From Actinoallomurus spadix (GTDB lineage Bacteria > Actinomycetota > Actinomycetes > Streptosporangiales > Streptosporangiaceae), in contig NZ_JAMXMX010000019.1 of the NCBI RefSeq assembly GCF_024055725.1, positions 90,560-154,559 of the forward strand: 64,000 bases of DNA. Direction: 5' to 3'. Numbering within the stretch: the first letter of the stretch is position 1; the number at the start of each line of letters is the position of its first letter. Shown here piece after piece: positions 58,113 to 64,000 of the stretch. The notes beneath the pieces are model-generated. The model had not been told where the DNA came from, did not search any database, and worked only from the letters and a program-made list of their open reading frames with translations. Made by a program: the position numbers and the translations under genes.

Positions 58113-59123
58113 ATGCGCCGTCGAGACGCCAACGGAGTGACGATCTCCGATGTCGCCGCGGCTGCCGGAGTCTCCCGTCAGACCGTGTCCAACGTGCTCA
58201 ACCGCCCGGCGCGCGTGGCGCCGGAGACCGCCGAGCGCGTACGGCGGGCGATCGACGAGCTCGGCTACCGGCCGAACCGCGCCGCGCAGAACCTGCGGGA
58301 ACGCGCCAGCCGGTGCATCGGCCTGAAGATCCCCGCGCCGATCGGCGTGAGCAACTTCCTCGACCGCTTCCTGTACTCCCTGACGGTGGCGGCCGGGACG
58401 GCCGGCTACCACCTGCTGCTGTTCGCCCCGGCGGCCGTCGACGAGGAGCTCGCGACCTACGAGGACCTGATCCGCACCGGCACGGTCGACGGATTCGTGG
58501 TGGCCGACGTGTCGGCGCGGGACCGGCGCCTGCCGTGGTTCGCCGAGCGCCGCATCCCATTCGTCTGCTTCGGCCGGCCCTGGGGCCAGGAGGACGGGCC
58601 GTACACCTGGGTGGACGTCGACGGGGCGTACGGCATCGAGCAGGGCGTCGAGCACCTGGTCGGCCGCGGGCACCGGCGCATCGCCTACCTCGGCTGGCCC
58701 GAGGGCACCGGGTTCGGCGACGAGCGGCGAAGGGGCTGGGAGCGGACCATGGCCCGGCACGGCCTGGACACCGGCGGGCTGATCGGCGTGTGCGCGGAAG
58801 GCGTCGCCGTCGCCGCCGAGGCGGCCGAGCGGCTGCTGGCGCGGCCCGAGCCGCCGACCGCCTTCGTCTGCGGCAGTGACACGCACGCCGTCGGAGCCAG
58901 GCTCGCCGGCGGCCTCGACGCGCAGGGTCGTCCGCACGTCGAGGTGGTGGGCTTCGACGACTCGCCGGCGGCGACCTTGATCTCGCCTCGGATGTCGAGC
59001 ATCCGGCAACCGCTCGACGAAGTGGCGCGCCGTGTCGTCAGCCTGCTGACGACACGGGTCCAGGGCAGTGACTCCCCGCCCGAGGGGGTGATGTTGCGCC
59101 CAGAACTCGTGGCACGGGAGTGA
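58113..59123 (+). CDS. LacI-family repressor of the alpha-glucoside operon
   Basis: A 336-aa regulator. N-terminal HTH: VTISDVAAAAGVSRQTVSNVLN, hinge LGYRPNRAAQNLRERAS. The periplasmic-binding-protein-like domain has CIGLKIPAP, DGFVVADV, GRPWGQEDGPYTWVDVDG, and GFDDSPAATLISPRMSSIRQP in blocks. It precedes an uptake operon for a maltose/trehalose-type sugar on the same strand, so it likely senses that sugar. The recognition helix differs from CebR, so it is not the factor for the CebR box at 43779. Confidence 0.88.
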   Translation: MRRRDANGVTISDVAAAAGVSRQTVSNVLNRPARVAPETAERVRRAIDELGYRPNRAAQNLRERASRCIGLKIPAPIGVSNFLDRFLYSLTVAAGTAGYHLLLFAPAAVDEELATYEDLIRTGTVDGFVVADVSARDRRLPWFAERRIPFVCFGRPWGQEDGPYTWVDVDGAYGIEQGVEHLVGRGHRRIAYLGWPEGTGFGDERRRGWERTMARHGLDTGGLIGVCAEGVAVAAEAAERLLARPEPPTAFVCGSDTHAVGARLAGGLDAQGRPHVEVVGFDDSPAATLISPRMSSIRQPLDEVARRVVSLLTTRVQGSDSPPEGVMLRPELVARE

Positions 59124-59176
59124 CAAGGCCGGGGATCCGGCAGCAGTACCGAAGAAACCCTCAGGATGGAGTAAAG

Positions 59177-60466
59177 GTGGCATCCGTTTCGAGAATGACC
59201 CGCTTCGCGGTCATCGCGGCGAGCGTCGCCGTGGTCGCCGCCGCCTGTGGCGGCAGCAGCGACGATGACAAGAAGGGCGGGTCCGGCGACGCCGGCGCGC
59301 TGAGCGGCCGCGGGCCGATCACGCTGGCGACCGGCAAGGACACGTCGGGCAACATGCAGAACCTGGTCAATACCTGGAACCAGCAGCACCCCAAGGAGCA
59401 GGCTCGGATCATCGAGCTGCCCGAGGACGCCGACGCGCAGCGGCAGCAGATGGTGCAGAACGCCCAGACCAAGTCCAACGCGTACAGCGTGCTGAACCTG
59501 GACGTGGTGTGGACGGCGGAGTTCGCGGCGAACCAGTGGATCGCGCAGCTGCCCAAGGACCAGTTCGACCTGACGAAGTTCCTGCCGGCGGCGACCAAGA
59601 CCGGTGAGTACCGGAACAACCTGTACGCCGCGCCGTGGAAGACCGACGCCGGTCTGCTCTACTACAACAAGGACCTGCTGGACAAGGCCGGCATCAAGGA
59701 GGCCCCGAAGACCTGGGCGGAGATGCAGCAGGACTGCGCCAAGGTCAAGGGCGCCAAGTGCTACGCCGGCCAGTTCGAGAAGTACGAGGGCCTCACGGTC
59801 AACTTCTCCGAAGCGGTCGCCAGCGCCGGTGGCGTCGTCGTCGACGACTCGGGCAAGCCGAACGTCAACACCCCGCAGGCCAAGCAGGGCCTGGACTTCC
59901 TCGTCAACGGCTTCAAGAACGGGATGATCCCCAAGGAGGCCATCAGCTACAAGGAGGAGGAGTCCCGCCGCGCGTTCGAGAAGGGCGACCTGGTCTTCTA
60001 CCGCCAGTGGCCGTACGCCTACGCCCTGTCGAGCAAGGAGGGCGACTCCAAGGTCGTCGACAAGTTCGGCGTCGCGCCGCTGCCGGGCCTGAACGGCCCG
60101 GGCGCGCCGACCCTCGGTGGCCACAACCTGGCCATCTCCAAGTTCGCCCCGAACAAGGCCACGGCGCTGGACTTCATCAAGTACCTGACCAGCGAGCAGA
60201 CCGAGCGGGCCAACCTCATCGCCTCCTCGGAGGCGCCGACCCTGGCCGCGCTGTACGACGACGCCGAGCTGCAGAAGAAGTTCCCCTACCTGACCACGCT
60301 CAAGGCGTCCCTCCTCAACGCCAAGCCCCGGCCGCAGGCCGTGCGCTACGGCGACGTGACCGCCGCGATCCAGGAGGCCGCGTACTCGGCCCTCACCGGC
60401 AAGGCGACCAGTGACAAGGCGCTGGCCGACCTGCAGAACAAGCTCGGACAGCTCATCACGTCATAG
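59177..60466 (+). CDS. sugar-binding lipoprotein of an ABC importer
   Basis: A 429-aa extracellular solute-binding protein (family 1). Lipobox VAAAC with lipidated Cys24, then the mature protein (TLATGKDTSGNMQNLVNTWN, APWKTDAGLLYYNKDLL, GGHNLAISKFAPNK). It resembles trehalose/maltose-type binding proteins (ThuE, AglE). GTG 59177 has GGAG 6 nt upstream; the frame is open back to 59120 but that part lacks a signal-like sequence. First structural gene of the uptake operon. Confidence 0.9.
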   Translation: MASVSRMTRFAVIAASVAVVAAACGGSSDDDKKGGSGDAGALSGRGPITLATGKDTSGNMQNLVNTWNQQHPKEQARIIELPEDADAQRQQMVQNAQTKSNAYSVLNLDVVWTAEFAANQWIAQLPKDQFDLTKFLPAATKTGEYRNNLYAAPWKTDAGLLYYNKDLLDKAGIKEAPKTWAEMQQDCAKVKGAKCYAGQFEKYEGLTVNFSEAVASAGGVVVDDSGKPNVNTPQAKQGLDFLVNGFKNGMIPKEAISYKEEESRRAFEKGDLVFYRQWPYAYALSSKEGDSKVVDKFGVAPLPGLNGPGAPTLGGHNLAISKFAPNKATALDFIKYLTSEQTERANLIASSEAPTLAALYDDAELQKKFPYLTTLKASLLNAKPRPQAVRYGDVTAAIQEAAYSALTGKATSDKALADLQNKLGQLITS

Positions 60467-60523
60467 CCGCGTCCCGTGGCGGGACGCCCCCCGCGTCCCG
60501 CCACGGGCCCCGAGGAGGGCTCC

Positions 60524-61537
60524 ATGACCACTACGACCGCCGAACCGGGAACCGTGGCCCCGGTAAAGCAGAAGAACAAGAGCGACGTCCAGGGCTCGGG
60601 TCGCCTGGCCGCCGTTCTGCTCTCGCCGACCTTCCTGGTCCTCGCGCTCGTGGTCGGCTATCCGATCATCGACGCGCTCCGAGAGTCGATGTACCAGCGC
60701 AGCAACGGGCTGGACGCCAACGGGTTCGTCGTCAAGGGCGACAAGTTCGTCGGCCTGAAGAACTACACGGACATTCTCACCGGCGACGCGTCCCACGCGT
60801 TCTGGAACGCGTTCTACAACACCACCTTCTTCACCGTCGTCGGCGTCCTGATCGAGACGATCCTCGGCGTGGCGATGGCCCTGGTCATGCACCAGGCGTT
60901 CCGCGGCCGGGGCTTCGTCCGGGCGAGCATCCTCGTGCCGTGGGCGATCCCCACGGCGGTGTCCGCGCTGCTCTGGCGCTGGGTGTTCCAGGCCGACGGC
61001 GTGGCCAACGCGATGATCGGCCACCAGGTGCTGTGGACCACGGAGGGCTTCCACGCGAAGGTCGCCGTGCTCATCGCCGACACGTGGAAGACGGCGCCGT
61101 TCGTCGGCCTGCTCGTCCTCGCCGGCCTCCAGCTGATCCCCGCCGAGGTGTACGAGGCCGCCAAGGTGGACGGGGCCGGGACGTGGTACACGTTCCGCAA
61201 GATCACCCTGCCGCTGATCAAGCCGGTGCTGCTCGTCGCCGTGCTGTTCCGGCTGCTCGACGTCCTGCGGTTCTTCGACCTGCCGTTCGTGCTGATCGGC
61301 GCGCACAAGGACTCGGTGGAGACCTTGTCCATGCTCGCCTACGACGAGGCGAGCAACCTGCGGTACGGCCCTGCGGCCGCGTACGCCACGATCCTGTTCG
61401 TCTACGTCGCGGTCGTCGCGTACGCCTTCGTCAAGCTGCTCGGCGCCGACATCATCGGCGAGGCGCGGTCGCGTAAGAAGACCGCGGCCAAGCGCGCCAA
61501 GAAGGGCCCGCGGGCCGCCCGGGAGGCAACGGCATGA
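60524..61537 (+). CDS. ABC sugar permease (ThuF/MalF-like)
   Basis: A 337-aa membrane protein with six to seven helices and the EAA loop EVYEAAKVDGAGTWYTFRKITLPLIKP. A Lys/Arg-rich tail ends the protein. ATG 60524 follows GGAGG. It overlaps the second permease by 4 nt (ATGA). Confidence 0.92.
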   Translation: MTTTTAEPGTVAPVKQKNKSDVQGSGRLAAVLLSPTFLVLALVVGYPIIDALRESMYQRSNGLDANGFVVKGDKFVGLKNYTDILTGDASHAFWNAFYNTTFFTVVGVLIETILGVAMALVMHQAFRGRGFVRASILVPWAIPTAVSALLWRWVFQADGVANAMIGHQVLWTTEGFHAKVAVLIADTWKTAPFVGLLVLAGLQLIPAEVYEAAKVDGAGTWYTFRKITLPLIKPVLLVAVLFRLLDVLRFFDLPFVLIGAHKDSVETLSMLAYDEASNLRYGPAAAYATILFVYVAVVAYAFVKLLGADIIGEARSRKKTAAKRAKKGPRAAREATA

Positions 61538-62403
61538 CCGCCATTTCCACCACCAAGGCCAAGCCCACGGGGCGCCGGGAGTTCAGCGCGGGCAAGGCGC
61601 TGTCCTACCTCGGCATGGCCGTCGTGGCGATCTACTGTCTGGCACCGTTCTACTGGATGGTCGTCTCGGCCTTCCGGCGGCCGCAGGATCAGTTCGACAA
61701 CTCGCCGATCCCGGCGCCGTTCTCGGTGAAGAACTTCGGGGCGGTCTTCAAGCCCGGCGTGGGCTTCGGGCGGGCGCTGGTGAACAGCCTCGTCGTCGCG
61801 GGCGCCACGACGCTGCTCACGCTGGTCGTCGGCACCTTCACGGCGTACGCGCTGGCGCGGCTGGACTTCAAGTTCAAGAACATCGTGCTCGGCATCATCG
61901 TGGCGACCTCGATGTTCCCGACGATCTCCCTGATCGTTCCCCTGCTCCACCTGTTCACGAACATCGGGTGGATCAACTCGTACCAGGCGATGATCATCCC
62001 GGACCTGTCGTTCGTGCTGCCGCTGGCCGTGTGGAACCTCAACGCGTTCTTCCGCCAGATGCCGTTCGAGCTGGAGTACGCGGCGATGGTCGACGGGTGC
62101 ACCCGCGGCCAGGCATTCCGGAAGATCATCGTGCCGCTCGCGGCGCCGGGCGTCTTCACCACCGCGATCATCGCGTTCATCGCCGCGTGGAACGAGTTCA
62201 TGATCGCCCTGACCATGGTGAACAAGAAGGAGATGCAGACGGCCACCGTGTCGATCTCCAAGTTCACCGGAGCGTATGGTTTCGACCAGCCGTTCGGCAC
62301 CCAGATGGCGGCCGGCGTCCTCGTCACCGTGCCGCTCGTCATCGTCGTGCTCCTCCTCCAGCGCCGTATCATCGCCGGTCTCACCGCCGGTGGCGTGAAG
62401 TAG
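61534..62403 (+). CDS. ABC sugar permease (ThuG/MalG-like)
   Basis: A 289-aa membrane protein with six helices and the EAA loop LEYAAMVDGCTRGQAFRKIIVPLAAPG. It pairs with the preceding permease. No ATPase gene follows, so the importer probably uses a shared MsiK-type ATPase encoded elsewhere, as in other actinomycetes. Confidence 0.92.
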   Translation: MTAISTTKAKPTGRREFSAGKALSYLGMAVVAIYCLAPFYWMVVSAFRRPQDQFDNSPIPAPFSVKNFGAVFKPGVGFGRALVNSLVVAGATTLLTLVVGTFTAYALARLDFKFKNIVLGIIVATSMFPTISLIVPLLHLFTNIGWINSYQAMIIPDLSFVLPLAVWNLNAFFRQMPFELEYAAMVDGCTRGQAFRKIIVPLAAPGVFTTAIIAFIAAWNEFMIALTMVNKKEMQTATVSISKFTGAYGFDQPFGTQMAAGVLVTVPLVIVVLLLQRRIIAGLTAGGVK

Positions 62404-62447
62404 GCAGGACACGACACCGTCCCCCACCTCTCCCCCGAAGGGAAACC

Positions 62448-64000
62448 GTGCAGGTCAACGCCCCCTGGTGGCGCAGTGCCGTCATCTACCAGATCTACAT
62501 TCGCAGCTTCGCCGACGCGAACGGTGACGGAATCGGTGACATCGCCGGAATCCGGTCCCGGCTTCCGTACCTGCGCGACCTCGGCGTCGACGCCGTCTGG
62601 ATCACGCCGTGGTACCCCTCCCCGATGGCGGACGGGGGCTACGACGTGGCCGACTACACCGATATCGATCCGATGTTCGGCACCCTCGCCGACGCGGACG
62701 CCCTGATCCGTGACGCACACGACCACGGCATCCGGGTGATCATCGACATCGTTCCCAACCACACCTCCGACCGGCACAAGTGGTTCCAGGCCGCCCTCGC
62801 GGCCGGACCGGGCAGCCCCGAGCGCGACCGGTACGTCTTCCGGCCGGGTCGCGGGGACGACGGCGAGCTGCCGCCGAACGACTGGCGCAGCACGTTCGGC
62901 GGCAGCGCCTGGACCCGCGTGCCGGACGGGGAGTGGTACCTCCACCTGTTCGCCCCCGAGCAGCCGGACCTGAACTGGGAGAACCCCGAGGTCCGCGCCG
63001 AGTTCGAGCGGGTGCTGGCGTTCTGGTTCGACCGCGGCGTCGACGGTTTCCGTATCGACGTCGCGCACGGCATGGTCAAGCAGGAGGGCCTGCCGGACCT
63101 CGGCGGGGAGGCCGAGGACGTCCTGGAGCCGAGCATGCGGCTCGACCACCCGCACTGGGACCGCGACGGGGTCCACGAGATCTACCGCGGCTGGCGGCGG
63201 GTGGCCGACCGCTACGACGGCGACCGTACGTTCGTGGCCGAGGCGTGGGTGGCGACTCCGGAGCGGCTGGCCCGCTACCTGCGCTCGGACGAGCTGCACA
63301 CCGCGTTCAACTTCGACTACCTGCGCGCCTCGTGGGACGCCGCGAGCATGCGCGAGGTGATCGACGCGAGCCTGGGTGCGTTCGCCCTGGAGAACGCCCC
63401 GGCCACCTGGGTCCTGTCCAACCACGACGTGGTCCGCCACGTCACGCGGTACGGCCGGGCGCACACCGGCGGCCGCGGCCCGCAGCACGACGTCGAGGAG
63501 CCCGTCGACCTGGAGCTCGGCACCCGCCGGGCCCGGGCGGCGGCGCTGCTCATGCTGGCGCTGCCCGGCGGCGCGTACGTCTACCAAGGGGAGGAGCTCG
63601 GCCTTCCGGAGGTCGAGGACCTGCCCGAGTCCGCGCTGCAGGACCCGGTCTGGGAACGTTCCGGCCACACGTCCCGTGGACGGGACGGTTGCCGGGTGCC
63701 GATCCCGTGGTCCGGTGACACCGAGCCGTACGGATTCGGCCCCGACGGCAGCACCCCCTGGCTGCCGCAGCCGGAGTCCTGGAAGGGCTACACGGCCGAG
63801 GCGGAGGCCGGGGACGCGGAGTCCACGCTGGAGCTGTACCGCGCCGCGCTGCGACTCCGGCGGGAGCACGCGGCCCTGGGCGACGGCGACCTGACCTGGG
63901 ATGACGCCGCGCCCGAAGGGGTGCTGCGGTTCACCCGCGCGCCGGGCTTCGCCTGCGTCGTCAACCTGTCCGGGACGCCGCAGCAGCTGCCCACTGACGC
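62448..64000 (+). CDS. GH13 alpha-glucosidase (partial, runs past the window end)
   Basis: 517 codons are visible from GTG 62448 (SD GAAGGGAAA) and the frame is still open at 64000. Alpha-amylase-family regions: I, DIVPNHTS; II, DGFRIDVAHGM (nucleophile Asp); III, FVAEAWV (acid Glu); IV, LSNHDVVRH. ANGDGIGDIAGIRSRLPYL at the start is typical of alpha-glucosidases and oligo-1,6-glucosidases. No signal peptide, so it cleaves imported alpha-glucosides inside the cell. Last visible gene of the operon. Confidence 0.92.
   Translation, partial: MQVNAPWWRSAVIYQIYIRSFADANGDGIGDIAGIRSRLPYLRDLGVDAVWITPWYPSPMADGGYDVADYTDIDPMFGTLADADALIRDAHDHGIRVIIDIVPNHTSDRHKWFQAALAAGPGSPERDRYVFRPGRGDDGELPPNDWRSTFGGSAWTRVPDGEWYLHLFAPEQPDLNWENPEVRAEFERVLAFWFDRGVDGFRIDVAHGMVKQEGLPDLGGEAEDVLEPSMRLDHPHWDRDGVHEIYRGWRRVADRYDGDRTFVAEAWVATPERLARYLRSDELHTAFNFDYLRASWDAASMREVIDASLGAFALENAPATWVLSNHDVVRHVTRYGRAHTGGRGPQHDVEEPVDLELGTRRARAAALLMLALPGGAYVYQGEELGLPEVEDLPESALQDPVWERSGHTSRGRDGCRVPIPWSGDTEPYGFGPDGSTPWLPQPESWKGYTAEAEAGDAESTLELYRAALRLRREHAALGDGDLTWDDAAPEGVLRFTRAPGFACVVNLSGTPQQLPTD

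Noticed and set aside
58113..59123. CebR as identity of the LacI gene
   Set aside because: The gene sits with an alpha-glucoside operon, its promoter has an ATTTGA/TCAAAT dyad, and its recognition helix differs from CebR. The CebR box at 43779 is therefore assigned to a factor encoded elsewhere.
1..64000. Prophage, integrative element or insertion sequence
   Set aside because: No transposase, integrase, phage structural gene, terminal inverted repeat or attachment-site pair was recognised anywhere in the window.

Overview
The window is very GC-rich, uses many GTG starts and ATGA/GTGA start-stop overlaps, and carries typical actinomycete genes: KstR2-type steroid catabolism, an Rv1747-like FHA/FHA/ABC exporter, a CebR box, HxlR and ROK proteins, and sugar ABC transporters without their own ATPase. 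This indicates a soil-type actinobacterium. I lean toward Streptosporangiales/Thermomonosporaceae, but the genus is inference.

Layout. 1-4 kb: protocatechuate branch of the beta-ketoadipate pathway (end of a probable pcaB, pcaD, pcaC), a heptad-repeat coiled-coil protein, and an IclR regulator with pobA. 4-6 kb: a spermidine-synthase-fold protein, a conserved actinobacterial protein and, just downstream of it, two tandem structured RNAs. These look like bacterial Y RNAs (YrlA type), that is, tRNA mimics in permuted order with a closed acceptor stem; they are the most interesting signal here. 6-17.5 kb: a KstR2-type cluster for the last steroid rings (fadA6, kstR2, ipdF, two acyl-CoA dehydrogenases, ipdCBA, echA20, two SDRs). 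Two similar 14-bp palindromes serve as candidate operators, and a block holding an RNA-ligase-like gene and an ACT-domain gene interrupts the cluster between two copies of a 50-bp element.

17.6-22.3 kb: an unusual four-gene unit. A 14-TM MFS transporter carries two carboxypeptidase-regulatory-like (CnaB-type) beta-sandwich domains, and is followed by a MarR regulator, a protein made only of such domains, and a YceI protein with one such domain in place of a signal peptide. 22.4-31 kb: small membrane proteins, a NarL-type two-component pair whose kinase carries a 36-bp minisatellite, a YbhN-like flippase-type protein, a tandem pair of membrane-anchored esterases (the first has lost its catalytic residues) and a large membrane protein. 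31.4-40 kb: the FHA-ABC exporter, a methyltransferase remnant, a ROK kinase, a MarR regulator, and a three-gene redox operon (degenerate LytM, ferric-reductase-like membrane protein, NuoF-like flavoprotein).

40-49 kb: secreted polysaccharide degradation (exo-beta-glucosaminidase; CBM2-GH5 endoglucanase under a CebR box), an HxlR/NmrA divergent pair and phosphoglucomutase. 49-58 kb: a KhtTU-like K+/H+ antiporter operon with a 53-aa third gene, an RsbA-like MEDS/HATPase protein, a hemerythrin, a WecA/MraY-like transferase and a CNNM/CorC-type pair. 58-64 kb: LacI regulator, lipoprotein, two permeases and a GH13 alpha-glucosidase cut by the window end; this is an alpha-glucoside uptake and hydrolysis operon.

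All calls come from reading the sequence and translations. No database search or folding program was run.
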